DNA of 8,899 nt from Bdellovibrionales bacterium. Lineage in GTDB: Bacteria > Bdellovibrionota > Bdellovibrionia > Bdellovibrionales > JAMPXM01. This document shows, piece after piece, positions 1-6,324 of this stretch (position 1 is the first letter of the stretch; every line of letters starts with the position of its first letter). Position numbers and translations under genes: made by a program. Under the pieces are notes generated by a model, which saw only the letters and a program-made list of their open reading frames with translations, had not been told where the DNA came from and ran no database searches. The stretch is taken from contig SXSP01000017.1 of NCBI GenBank assembly GCA_005792225.1, positions 1 to 8,899 of the forward strand, read 5' to 3'.

Positions 1-421
1 CCGAGAGACCAACATCCGACGGATAGAGATAGTACATTGCGATTCGACGATTGTTGATTGTCGCGTGCTGCTGACCGACTTCCGCACATGAAGCGGGCGA
101 GAGTTCGGTGCCGTAAATAGTACCGTCAATGCCAGGCTCTCCGACGAACTTCAAAAAGCAACGATCGCCGCGAACTTTGGAGAGGTCCACACTTGAAGGA
201 ATGGGTTGTTGCGGAACGCTCGGCTGAGCCACCGTATCGGGCTGAGAAGCTTGATCAGGAATTTGGGCTTCGGGTTGTTCGCCAGCGGAATCCTCAAGGG
301 ACGACGAGGTTTTGGATGCGACTGAGTCAGAAGAGAATTGCTGCTGACCGCAGTTCTGGAAAAGCACAACTGTTGAGACAACCGCCAAAGTAGCAAGACC
401 CATTTGCAATTGCTTTTTCAT
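1..421 (-). CDS. FQNC-type lipoprotein, 3' end cut by window edge
   Basis: This reading frame starts at ATG 421 and runs off the left edge, so only the first 140 residues are visible. Residues 1-23 form a lipoprotein signal peptide (MKKQLQMG start, hydrophobic LATLAVVSTVVLF) with the lipidated cysteine at position 24 in the context LFQNC. The mature N-terminus (about 25-78) is a low-complexity tether rich in Ser, Gln, Pro, Asp and Glu, as expected for a linker that holds a domain away from the membrane. A folded part seems to begin near residue 79 (VDLSKVRGDRCFLKFVGEPG) and has two visible cysteines. I do not recognise this domain. The start is supported by GGGGG followed six bases later by ATG, and by a promoter candidate about 95 bases upstream. 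It is predicted to sit in the outer or inner membrane facing the periplasm or the outside. The assignment as a lipoprotein is firm; the function is unknown. Confidence 0.85.
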   Translation of the reverse strand, partial: MKKQLQMGLATLAVVSTVVLFQNCGQQQFSSDSVASKTSSSLEDSAGEQPEAQIPDQASQPDTVAQPSVPQQPIPSSVDLSKVRGDRCFLKFVGEPGIDGTIYGTELSPASCAEVGQQHATINNRRIAMYYLYPSDVGLS

Positions 422-432
422 CTTAGTCCCCC

Positions 433-446
433 GTTCGTTTTCGAAC
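433..446. repeat. small inverted repeat in 5' leader
   Basis: GTTCG-TTTT-CGAAC is a perfect 5-bp inverted repeat lying just upstream of the G-run ribosome binding site of the lipoprotein gene that starts at 421. In the transcript it would form a small hairpin next to the ribosome binding site and might affect initiation, but the stem is short and could be chance. Confidence 0.3.
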
Positions 447-514
447 TCAATCTTCAACACTCGAAATGAGGTTTTGCACTTCGCGAGCCAGATGACGGCT
501 CACTAAAACGTTGC

Positions 515-543
515 GCTATGTTTGAGTTTTGGGGAGGTGTCAA
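515..543 (-). promoter_or_regulatory. candidate sigma-70 promoter for the left-edge lipoprotein
   Basis: On the minus strand a perfect TTGACA (-35, 538-543) is followed by a 17-base spacer and CATAGC (-10, 515-520), which matches TATAAT at only three positions. Transcription would start near 507 and give a leader of roughly 85 bases before the ATG at 421. The exact -35 and the ideal spacing favour a real promoter; the weak -10 is the main doubt. Confidence 0.45.
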
Positions 544-549
544 AGAACA

Positions 550-612
550 CGGCGAAACGCACTCACCTCGTCTCATTGTGAGCCAAAGTTCGCCGAAACG
601 GCTTTATGCCGT
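550..612 (-). terminator. hairpins downstream of the thioredoxin-like gene, possible terminator
   Basis: Two inverted repeats follow the stop codon at 645 in the minus direction. The first is ACGGC-5 nt-GCCGT (598-612). The second is composite: an outer 7-bp helix CGGCGAA (550-556) / TTCGCCG (589-595) encloses an inner CTCAC (562-566) / GTGAG (578-582) helix. Neither is followed by a long T run on the minus strand, so this is not a textbook intrinsic terminator. Its place between the end of one operon and the promoter of the next gene makes transcription termination the most plausible role. Confidence 0.3.
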
Positions 613-644
613 GATAAAAACCGCCACGTTCGAGAGCGCGGAAT

Positions 645-1157
645 TTATAGGTTCAAGAACTTTGCGACGCGGATCTCAAGTGTTGGGCTTACTCCAACAG
701 TACCCCAATGAATGGATCCATCGGGCTCCACGAGAAAAATCGTGGGTGTTCCGCGCACTCCCACTTTTGCTGCGGTTTCACCGGAAGGATCAAGGGCGAT
801 CTGAAAAGTGTACTGCTTCTCGCGAGCCGTTCGGTCGACAACGTCGCGCTCTTCATGCGAGCTGATCGCGAGCACGGCACTTGGATCAATCAGTCCACGG
901 TTAATCAACATTTGAAGGCGGGTGAGTTCAACGGTGCAGGGTCCACACCAAGTCGCCCAAAAGACGATGACTCGTCGCCGAGGTTCGCGTTCGATATCGA
1001 TCTCTGCTCCCTCGAGAGATCGCACGCGAATGGAGCCCATCGCTTCGATTCCCGGAGGAGCTGCCCTCCAGACAAAAACCGTTATTACGACGATGAGCAG
1101 GATGATGCTTACAGGATCGATTTTCTTGAGGATTGGCTTAAGACGTTTCAAGATCAA
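645..1157 (-). CDS. membrane-anchored thioredoxin-like protein (TlpA/ResA type)
   Basis: The 170-residue product has a basic N-terminus, one membrane segment at about residues 16-31 (SIILLIVVITVFVW), and a periplasmic thioredoxin fold. The active site is FWATWCGPC with redox cysteines 71 and 74, and the conserved cis-proline loop is GTP at 136-138, followed by the family-typical IFLVEPDGSI. Proteins of this type (TlpA, ResA, CcmG/DsbE) reduce or exchange disulfides in exported proteins, often apocytochromes c; no cytochrome maturation gene is visible here, so the partner is unknown. The start is TTG at 1157, sharing TTGA with the TGA stop of the upstream glycosyltransferase gene, which indicates translational coupling. 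A second in-frame TTG lies two codons downstream, but GAGG on the minus strand is better placed for the first. Length and motifs look complete. The fold is certain; the exact subfamily is not. Confidence 0.9.
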   Translation of the reverse strand: MILKRLKPILKKIDPVSIILLIVVITVFVWRAAPPGIEAMGSIRVRSLEGAEIDIEREPRRRVIVFWATWCGPCTVELTRLQMLINRGLIDPSAVLAISSHEERDVVDRTAREKQYTFQIALDPSGETAAKVGVRGTPTIFLVEPDGSIHWGTVGVSPTLEIRVAKFLNL

Positions 1158-2485
1158 AGGCCACGCGCCTCAACGAATCGCCAGATCGCCTCACCCGCAC
1201 CCCTGTGCCCGTCATTTTGAGCAAAGCTTTGCGCGAGCTTCGCGGCCCGCGCTTTGAACTTCTCCCCTGACCCCGAATCCGACAAAACACGCCCTAGCGC
1301 CGCATGGACCGTGTCAGCAGTCCAGAATCCGCGCGGGATACGGATGCCGGCTCCATGTAATGCGAGGTTATCGAGATTCGCTTGCTGTTCGGCCTGCATG
1401 GCAACCCCTACAAAGGGTGTTCCTGAAAACGCAGCCGTCTGCACCGTTCCCTGGCCACCATGAATCACGACCGCGTCAGCCAGCGGATTTACCTGATGGG
1501 CGGGAATGAATGAATCCGTCAGGTACACTGTCTCCGGAATTCGTATCTTTCGTTTTACCTCAGCCATTGAGCAAATTGTTGGCTGAACGACGACGACGGC
1601 ATGGAACCCGCCTCGCGTAACGGCCTCGATGGCTTCGAGTAAGTAACGTTTCTCTCCGCTACTTCCCATGGTGACGAGAACTTTTTTTGAGTTCTCGCGA
1701 GCGAAAACTTCCAAAATTCTCGGATCGATTTCAACCTCTTGCGGACGAGAGAAAAGCGGCCCGGTGATTTGTGCGCGCGGACCAACATCTTGCCCCTCGT
1801 AAAAATCCGGAAGATCCGTTACCAGTTCAACGTCGGCCCTCAGCATGCTAAACAAATTCGGTTGCTTTTCGTTCCAGCCGAGCTCCCGGCCTGCTCGAGC
1901 GAGGGTGGGCTGAGTAAAGAACCGCTTGTGCCCGGCCAAGCGCGATGCGAGCGAAACGAGGCCGCGGCGAACCGACTTGGGAAGAGCGTGCGTGAAACGA
2001 TTTTCAAGCTCATCCGGCACGTCCTTCAGGAGGTGACGCTGAACCCATTTATCGTGCGCGGGAAAAGGCAGGTAAGTCACGGTTGGAATCTGGAGAATCC
2101 GGGTTGCGATGCCCGCGGGTGGAATGCAACCGTTGATGATGAGATCGGGCTTTCGGTTGCGCATATCTTCCATATATTTTTCGATGTACAGGCGAGCGAC
2201 TTCGTAGTCGGGAACGAATTCTTCACCGGTGCGATCGGCATTCATGAATTGTTCAATGCGCTCCTTGGAAAGTGGAACCGCGGTGTAGCCAATTTTAAAT
2301 CCGGCCTGGACGATCGCCGCTTCGAATTGGGGCCCGTCAACCGGAGGGCATAAAAAAGTCACGTCGGTTTCTCGTCCCTCGGCATTCGCCTTCTGCACGA
2401 GAGCCCGTGCGACTTCGATTCCGCGGGTGGTATCGCCCGCGTTAAAGCTGGGAACGTAACAAACGACTTTCAGAGGCTTTTTCAT
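1154..2485 (-). CDS. GT-B fold UDP-glycosyltransferase-like protein
   Basis: The 443-residue protein has the two-domain GT-B layout of family 1 / MGT-like glycosyltransferases. The N-terminal domain begins with a beta strand and acceptor loop (LKVVCYVPSFNAGDTTRGIE, close to the start), and the C-terminal nucleotide-sugar domain opens with KKVLVTMGSSGE. The donor-binding signature follows: FIPAHQVNPLADAVVIHGG, then QGTVQTAAFSGTPFVGVAMQ, with HGGQGT at about residues 342-347. Such enzymes move a sugar from a nucleotide donor to a lipid, sterol, macrolide or other small acceptor at the cytoplasmic side; the acceptor cannot be told from sequence. The frame is open to 2599, but I chose ATG 2485 because the Rossmann strand starts right after MKKP and the upstream residues look non-conserved. 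No clear Shine-Dalgarno precedes it. It is the first gene of a coupled pair with the thioredoxin-like protein. MurG-like activity is less likely. Confidence 0.87.
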   Translation of the reverse strand: MKKPLKVVCYVPSFNAGDTTRGIEVARALVQKANAEGRETDVTFLCPPVDGPQFEAAIVQAGFKIGYTAVPLSKERIEQFMNADRTGEEFVPDYEVARLYIEKYMEDMRNRKPDLIINGCIPPAGIATRILQIPTVTYLPFPAHDKWVQRHLLKDVPDELENRFTHALPKSVRRGLVSLASRLAGHKRFFTQPTLARAGRELGWNEKQPNLFSMLRADVELVTDLPDFYEGQDVGPRAQITGPLFSRPQEVEIDPRILEVFARENSKKVLVTMGSSGEKRYLLEAIEAVTRGGFHAVVVVQPTICSMAEVKRKIRIPETVYLTDSFIPAHQVNPLADAVVIHGGQGTVQTAAFSGTPFVGVAMQAEQQANLDNLALHGAGIRIPRGFWTADTVHAALGRVLSDSGSGEKFKARAAKLAQSFAQNDGHRGAGEAIWRFVEARGL

Positions 2486-2540
2486 AGGAAGATAAAACAC
2501 CAACGAGCGCTCTCGCGAAAGTCGAAAGTGGATCCCCGAA

Positions 2541-2546
2541 TAAAAT
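2541..2546 (+). promoter_or_regulatory. possible -10 element for the exported GNAT-like gene
   Basis: TAAAAT matches the -10 consensus at five of six positions and lies 32 bases upstream of the ATG at 2579, but no good -35 is seen 17 bases before it. If it is used, transcription would begin near 2553, which would exclude the in-frame GTG at 2528 as the start. The 93-base gap between 2485 and 2579 must also hold the promoter of the divergent glycosyltransferase gene, for which I see no convincing boxes. Confidence 0.25.
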
Positions 2547-2578
2547 GCACGGCCCGCCCGTTGCACACACACTCCCCG

Positions 2579-4006
2579 ATGCTTTTGAACCCACTTCACT
2601 TGAGAATAGCCGCAGTGATGGTGTCGATCTTTTCGACACTGGTGGCCCTATCCGCGCGCTCTTCGGTCTGCGACGAGGCCTTTCAAACCACGACCGAATC
2701 GCGCCGCGAACTCGTGAGAAGCTGGAATGAGGCTCTCCAAGGCGGAGTTGGATCCATCGGCGGAAGGGTTGTCTCGGTCTACGACTCCTCCATTACGTCC
2801 CACTCGCGGGCCAATGGCATTTCGTCGGCGGTCACCGGCCGATTTATAGAACAAGTCTTTAAGTACTCTCGGGCCAACATCGAACTGCGCATTTCGAAAT
2901 CGTCTTTTGAACCCGTCGCCTCGATGCCGAGCGAAGGGGCTTCGAAAACCTATTCCGACGTCTTCGCTCGTTTTCGGGATTTCGTGCGCGAGCGTCAGCT
3001 GAAAGAAAACCTCACCAGTCGTGGTCGTGCGAGGTCCTGGAGCGAGGAGACACTAAAACAAGTCGAAAACGATTTGACCGAGTGGGCTGACGTTTCGAAG
3101 TTCATTACGATCTCGCTCCCATGGCAGCGCGGGCAAGTGGGCACGTCCCACCCGGTGATCGGAACGTTAAAGATTGTCTCGGGAGGTTCTAGCAGCCCGA
3201 GACGCCAACTCCCCCTTGAGCGCGAGTATCAGCTCGATCTGCCCGAAAACGCCGGGCGCAAGTTTGAGATCGGAAATTACGCGGTCGAACCAGTCTGGAA
3301 TTCGCAGGCGACTCTCGAACTTTTTTTGCAGTTAGCGCTCGAAGCTCACCAACGGACTCGAGATCCTGGCCACGTTCCCGGTCAACCTCTCTTTTACATT
3401 GCCACCGACCCCGTGACCGCGAGAATCTACAAACACCTCGGGTTTAGTGGCGATAAGGCCGTCAAAGATGACGAAGGAAAGAGTTGGATCGTCCTCCAAG
3501 CGAGCGCCGAGACCATTTTTGAAAGCATGAACGAAGCGATGAAAAAGCCGAACCGATTAGAGCTTTTTGAAACGACGACTCGGCTTGAGGGGATTCCCAA
3601 TCTACTCTCGCTCTCCGCCCAGGAAAGCGCTTTTCGCTTTTGGACCCTTCGTGGTCCTGCGGGTGAAGTCAAAGTCTTCGTATCGGAGGCTCTTCCCGAT
3701 CGTTTCGGCGAACCCTACCGGCGATTGAAGGTCTTCAAAGAAGCCTTCTCGCTCGATGCCCACGAGATCGTGCTACCGGCCCGCCTCGTCCCCTTCACAG
3801 AAGGCATGGACGTGCAAATCGATAAGTTTACTCGCTTGCGCTATCGCGCGGGCGAGCTCACGATCGACAAACGATATCCGAGCGGCGAAAGCTGGCAGCT
3901 CACGCGCATGCGCGTTGATCGCGAGTTGAACGCCGTTCAGAGTGTCGAGTACGTCGGCCAACACAATCGGCGCAGCGAAATCGTAAGATTAGAGGGGAGC
4001 TTTTAG
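2579..4006 (+). CDS. exported protein with GNAT-like acyltransferase motif
   Basis: The 475-residue product begins with a signal peptide (MLLNPLHLRIAAVM then VSIFSTLVALSA, cleavage near residues 26-29). The middle has the two best landmarks of a GNAT fold: a strand EIGNYAV at about 230-236 followed by an amphipathic helix, then YIATDPVTARIYKHLGF at 273-289, which fits the GNAT motif B pattern (A-x2-x-Y-x3-GF). The flanking regions, about 30-220 and 300-475, are not recognised. GNAT enzymes move acyl groups from acyl-CoA or acyl carrier protein and normally work in the cytoplasm, so an exported member would be odd; it may have lost catalysis, use another donor, or the N-terminal segment may be a membrane anchor. 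The start ATG 2579 is chosen because it gives the best signal peptide; GTG 2528 would add a non-hydrophobic 17-residue leader, and ATG 2618 is also possible. No strong ribosome binding site is seen. Confidence 0.75.
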   Translation: MLLNPLHLRIAAVMVSIFSTLVALSARSSVCDEAFQTTTESRRELVRSWNEALQGGVGSIGGRVVSVYDSSITSHSRANGISSAVTGRFIEQVFKYSRANIELRISKSSFEPVASMPSEGASKTYSDVFARFRDFVRERQLKENLTSRGRARSWSEETLKQVENDLTEWADVSKFITISLPWQRGQVGTSHPVIGTLKIVSGGSSSPRRQLPLEREYQLDLPENAGRKFEIGNYAVEPVWNSQATLELFLQLALEAHQRTRDPGHVPGQPLFYIATDPVTARIYKHLGFSGDKAVKDDEGKSWIVLQASAETIFESMNEAMKKPNRLELFETTTRLEGIPNLLSLSAQESAFRFWTLRGPAGEVKVFVSEALPDRFGEPYRRLKVFKEAFSLDAHEIVLPARLVPFTEGMDVQIDKFTRLRYRAGELTIDKRYPSGESWQLTRMRVDRELNAVQSVEYVGQHNRRSEIVRLEGSF

Positions 4007-4011
4007 ATGAT

Positions 4012-4148
4012 TCGGCTGGTTTCGACAAAGCCGAGCGCGTGTTACGCACGCGCCCTCGTCACATCTTGAGCTTCGGCCCCGAAGCTGCCAGCGGTTGCTA
4101 CGCAATTGGGGCTGAATGAGAGGAAGTGGGTTTCGTTCAAAACGAAAC
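4012..4148. other. hairpin cluster in convergent gap, possible structured RNA or terminators
   Basis: This gap between convergent genes holds four inverted repeats in a row: TCGGCT/AGCCGA (4012-4034); CGAG-CGCGTG / CACGCG-CC-CTCG (4032-4058, ten pairs with a two-base bulge, sharing a few bases with the first); AGCTTCG-GCCC-CGAAGCT (4069-4086); and GTTTCGTT-CAA-AACGAAAC (4130-4148). The plus strand also carries GGTTTCGAC (4018-4026), a string typical of the 5' end of tmRNA. No acceptor arm or usual tag peptide can be found, so I do not call it a tmRNA. Bidirectional termination is the simplest role; a small structured RNA is the alternative. Confidence 0.4.
4130..4148 (-). terminator. perfect 8-bp hairpin directly after a stop codon
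   Basis: GTTTCGTT-3 nt-AACGAAAC abuts the TAA stop (4149-4151) of the small minus-strand gene. Read on the plus strand it is followed ten bases later by TTTTTT, while on the minus strand no T run follows. It may block readthrough between the two convergent genes. The core TTCGTT-N3-AACGAA recurs at 6807-6821, again downstream of a minus-strand gene. Confidence 0.4.
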
Positions 4149-4427
4149 TTAAGCTGACTTTTTTAGATCAGTCGTTGAGACAGAGATGCGGCCGCTCGCA
4201 TCTTTCAGGAAAGAAACGGGAATGGCGAACATCGGCATGCGCCCGAGCAAGTAAAAGCCATCGTCTCTTTTTCCGATTCGGCCTTTAACAAAATGAGTTC
4301 CGCATAATGCCGCTTCGACTTCCAAACCCGAGACAATCTCGATCTCTTGGTTGTCAGACTTAAAGAACGTTTTTCCTTTGGACTCGATGAACTTTCCAGA
4401 AACCCATGACTGATTGTTCGTGCTCAT
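4149..4427 (-). CDS. small cytoplasmic hypothetical protein
   Basis: The 92-residue product starts at ATG 4427, which has a good ribosome binding site (AGAGG, four to five bases before ATG); the open frame to 4526 has no such support and adds a low-complexity leader. There is no signal peptide or membrane segment. The sequence alternates hydrophobic and polar residues with Gly turns (for example SWVSGKFIESKGKTFFKS and GTHFVKGRIGKRDDGFYLLG), suggesting an all-beta fold such as a small barrel, with one cysteine and a basic tail ending LKKSA. I do not recognise the family. It is flanked by convergent and divergent genes and is probably transcribed alone, from a promoter in the 4428-4640 gap that I could not pin down. 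Confidence 0.7.
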   Translation of the reverse strand: MSTNNQSWVSGKFIESKGKTFFKSDNQEIEIVSGLEVEAALCGTHFVKGRIGKRDDGFYLLGRMPMFAIPVSFLKDASGRISVSTTDLKKSA

Positions 4428-4640
4428 TTTTCCTCTTTTGGAACTCACGGCGCCGGCCGTAGGTCCAGGTCGGTTGCAGACGATAAGGGTGATGGCTCTA
4501 GTTTGCGACTGCGAGCGAGGAACCACAAGACGGGTTTTTGAAGCTTAGTTTTTGTGGAAGTCGTCATGGCTTGCAGAGCGCTTTTTTTCCATTGGAAGAT
4601 TGCCGTAGTCCCGCATTTGTCACCGTGTTATGAGCACGCC

Positions 4641-5786
4641 ATGCAAACCAAACCTTATGGCCTCGTTCCCGCCCTCATGATGACGCTTCTTTCGTTTTCG
4701 ATCCCGGCCAGCGCCGCCGAAATCCCCTTCCGGATCCAAGACTCGGCCGGGCACTGGATCACGTGCGATCTCAACGGGCTCGCAATACCTCCGAGCCCCG
4801 TTCGGGAGGAGATCATTGGTTCATCGCGTGAGAATTCTACCGCGATGTCAATTGCTCCTTCTTTCGGCGGTGTTGGCACTTCACTCGTATTAAACGGCGG
4901 GCGCGGTGAATCCATCAACATCATCGAAGGGCACAGTGCCGGGGGAGCTGGTTGGCAAACCTCGTTTTTCGGTTTGGACCCAAGCACAAATCACATTTAT
5001 GTTTTCAATCAAGGCGCGGGCAATTCAGATCAGCAATGGGGCGTTGAGGGATCCATGGTTGGTCTCTCGCACTCGCAGTGGATTCCGCTTTACAGCGATC
5101 ATTATCACGATGGCCCCACCTTCGAAGCGCCCTCCATCGGCACTAGTCCCTGCCCGAGACTCAACAACGCCCTTTTTGTCAGCCAAGGCCGCAATCAGTT
5201 TTTGACGTCCACACGCGCGATGCCAAATGGGTCCATTCTGCCGTCGATAGAAAATCGATTCACAATGATGGCGCGTGCTCCGCAAAAATGGTCATGGTGG
5301 CAGGCCGAGCAGGCGATGTACCTAGGGCTTAAGGAGGCAGTTCAAAATGACCTTCGCGTCGTCTTCATCGGAAAAGAGAAGGCTTGGACAAAGGTGATTC
5401 AACCGACGACCTACGAAGGTTTCACCTCTGATTCCTTCCAGCAAGGCGGATGTAAAACAGCAAAAAATTGCTGGCTCCACTCGGCCGACGTCGACTCGAT
5501 CGTACTCATTTACAACGTCGGCGGCGAAGAGATGGCCGTAGGAATTCGCCGGCCGAACGCTCTCCCGTTTCAGGTCGAACTCAACATTCAAGATTCGCCT
5601 TACGGATGCCCTGAGCTCGGAAATCCCGTGTGCGGCAACGTCAACGTTCACTTCTGGCAGGCGCCCGACGCATTTAAGCCAGAGCCACTCGTGCTCGCAG
5701 CGGGCGAGACGCGAGTTTACGCAATGACGTATGTCGTGGGCCGACTGAGCGACGTTCTCTCGGATTCTTTCTTTCGCCAACCCTGA
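4641..5786 (+). CDS. secreted protein of unknown function
   Basis: The 381-residue product has a classical type I signal peptide (MQTKPYGLVPALMM then TLLSFSIPASA, cleavage after ASA at residue 25 or one residue later). The mature protein is rich in Gly, Ser, Trp and Tyr and looks beta-rich; it has about six cysteines, including the pairs CKTAKNC and CPELGNPVC, consistent with disulfides outside the cytoplasm. A Trp-rich stretch APQKWSWWQAEQAMYLGLKE and a C-terminal segment PLVLAAGETRVYAMTYVVG recall the edge strands of carbohydrate-acting beta-sandwich proteins, but this is only an impression and I assign no function. I chose ATG 4641 because the signal peptide begins there; the frame is open upstream to 4554 but that extension is not hydrophobic in the right way. 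No strong Shine-Dalgarno is seen. It converges on the small Cys-rich protein gene. Confidence 0.75.
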   Translation: MQTKPYGLVPALMMTLLSFSIPASAAEIPFRIQDSAGHWITCDLNGLAIPPSPVREEIIGSSRENSTAMSIAPSFGGVGTSLVLNGGRGESINIIEGHSAGGAGWQTSFFGLDPSTNHIYVFNQGAGNSDQQWGVEGSMVGLSHSQWIPLYSDHYHDGPTFEAPSIGTSPCPRLNNALFVSQGRNQFLTSTRAMPNGSILPSIENRFTMMARAPQKWSWWQAEQAMYLGLKEAVQNDLRVVFIGKEKAWTKVIQPTTYEGFTSDSFQQGGCKTAKNCWLHSADVDSIVLIYNVGGEEMAVGIRRPNALPFQVELNIQDSPYGCPELGNPVCGNVNVHFWQAPDAFKPEPLVLAAGETRVYAMTYVVGRLSDVLSDSFFRQP

Positions 5787-5789
5787 TCG

Positions 5790-5819
5790 TCAGACCCGAG
5801 CGTTTCGCCTCAGGTCTGA
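5790..5819. terminator. bidirectional terminator-like hairpin between convergent genes
   Basis: TCAGACC (5790-5796) pairs with GGTCTGA (5813-5819). The stem continues inward through a C/A mismatch, a GA/TC pair step and GCG/CGC around a TTT loop, giving about twelve pairs in all. It begins four bases after the stop of the plus-strand gene and nine bases before the end of the minus-strand gene. No long T run follows on either strand, but the position strongly suggests a shared terminator. Confidence 0.5.
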
Positions 5820-5828
5820 TCTAGTGAA

Positions 5829-6128
5829 TTAGCGTTGATCGCAGTAAATCACGCGAGGCGGATTGTAGCAGCCTTGATCGAAATAGTAGGTGCTCTGACC
5901 GACACCGAATTCACCACAGTAGTTTTCTCCACCGCAGGCACAGTTGTTCGTGTGGATGCAGGTGGGCCGATTTGTTCTAAACCAATCGCCCGTGCGCTGG
6001 CCAGTATCTTGATAGCGCCAGCTCATGTAGTAGGTGCGCTGAAAATCTGCACTGTCTGTCGCAAGTGCCTGCGATCCGCTCATTCCACCGACGATGAACA
6101 AAGAAGCTGCCAAAACTGATTTTAACAT
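5829..6128 (-). CDS. small Cys-rich secreted protein
   Basis: The 99-residue product has a signal peptide (MLKSVLAASLFIVGG then MSGSQALA, cleavage near residue 23) and a mature part of about 76 residues. Six cysteines lie in its second half (57, 63, 65, 71, 87, 96), an even number that fits three disulfides, and aromatic residues are abundant (YYMSWRY, STYYFDQGCYNPP). Small disulfide-rich exported proteins can be inhibitors, toxins, binding modules or envelope components; nothing here decides between these, and I do not recognise the family. The start is supported by GGGGG four bases before ATG. An inverted repeat TTGAC-N3-GTCAA lies 32-44 bases upstream of the start codon. It is likely transcribed alone and ends at a hairpin shared with the convergent secreted protein. 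Confidence 0.75.
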   Translation of the reverse strand: MLKSVLAASLFIVGGMSGSQALATDSADFQRTYYMSWRYQDTGQRTGDWFRTNRPTCIHTNNCACGGENYCGEFGVGQSTYYFDQGCYNPPRVIYCDQR

Positions 6129-6160
6129 TTTGCCCCCAATGACGTGTTCGTAAACTTACG

Positions 6161-6173
6161 TTGACTAGGTCAA
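6161..6173. promoter_or_regulatory. inverted repeat TTGAC-N3-GTCAA upstream of the Cys-rich gene
   Basis: TTGAC-TAG-GTCAA is a perfect 5-bp palindrome with a three-base centre. On the minus strand it supplies a TTGACC that could act as a -35 box, although a good -10 at the right distance is not evident (TACGAA lies 15 bases on). It could be an operator overlapping the promoter; the evidence is only the symmetry and position. Confidence 0.3.
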
Positions 6174-6281
6174 TCCTAATCTCTTGCTCTTGGTTTGCAA
6201 TCGCTGCAATCGTGGGACCTGACGATCTTGAGATTTTTGTGGGCCGTCTTCTCATCGGAGCAAAGATTCAGGGAACTTCTG

Positions 6282-6324
6282 AAACCAGTTGAGCAAACCA
6301 GTAGAGCTCAAGTGCACCACTGGT
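6282..6324. repeat. AAACCAGT direct repeat with nearby inverted copy
   Basis: AAACCAGT occurs at 6282-6289 and again at 6295-6302, thirteen bases apart, and the inverted half ACTGGT follows at 6319-6324. The last two copies could form a weak hairpin (6294-6329). They lie in the 232-base gap between the YCII-related gene and the Cys-rich gene. A binding site or weak terminator is possible; chance is also possible. The rest of this gap shows nothing else that I can name. Confidence 0.25.

Noticed and set aside
708..1220. Open frame of 170 codons on the plus strand
   Set aside because: Antisense to the thioredoxin-like gene with its WCGPC motif; the composition is not protein-like.
1739..2353. 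Open frame of 204 codons on the plus strand
   Set aside because: Antisense to the glycosyltransferase gene, whose motifs are clear; no start signal of its own.
2486..2599. Longer N-terminus of the glycosyltransferase starting at 2599
   Set aside because: The extra 38 residues precede the first Rossmann strand, look non-conserved, and would overlap the signal-peptide start of the divergent gene.
4007..4430. tmRNA gene (ssrA) suggested by GGTTTCGAC
   Set aside because: No 3' TpsiC arm or acceptor stem partner is found within the next 450 bases, the would-be tag ends in IGAE in place of an ALAA-like end, and a protein gene with a good ribosome binding site occupies the opposite strand from 4149.
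4428..4640. N-terminal extensions of the two divergent genes (to 4526 and from 4554)
   Set aside because: Neither extension has a ribosome binding site; the start at 4427 has AGAGG and the start at 4641 opens a clean signal peptide. I found no convincing promoter boxes in this gap.
5322..5780. Open frame of 152 codons on the minus strand
   Set aside because: Antisense to the secreted protein gene, Arg- and Val-rich, no signal or motif.
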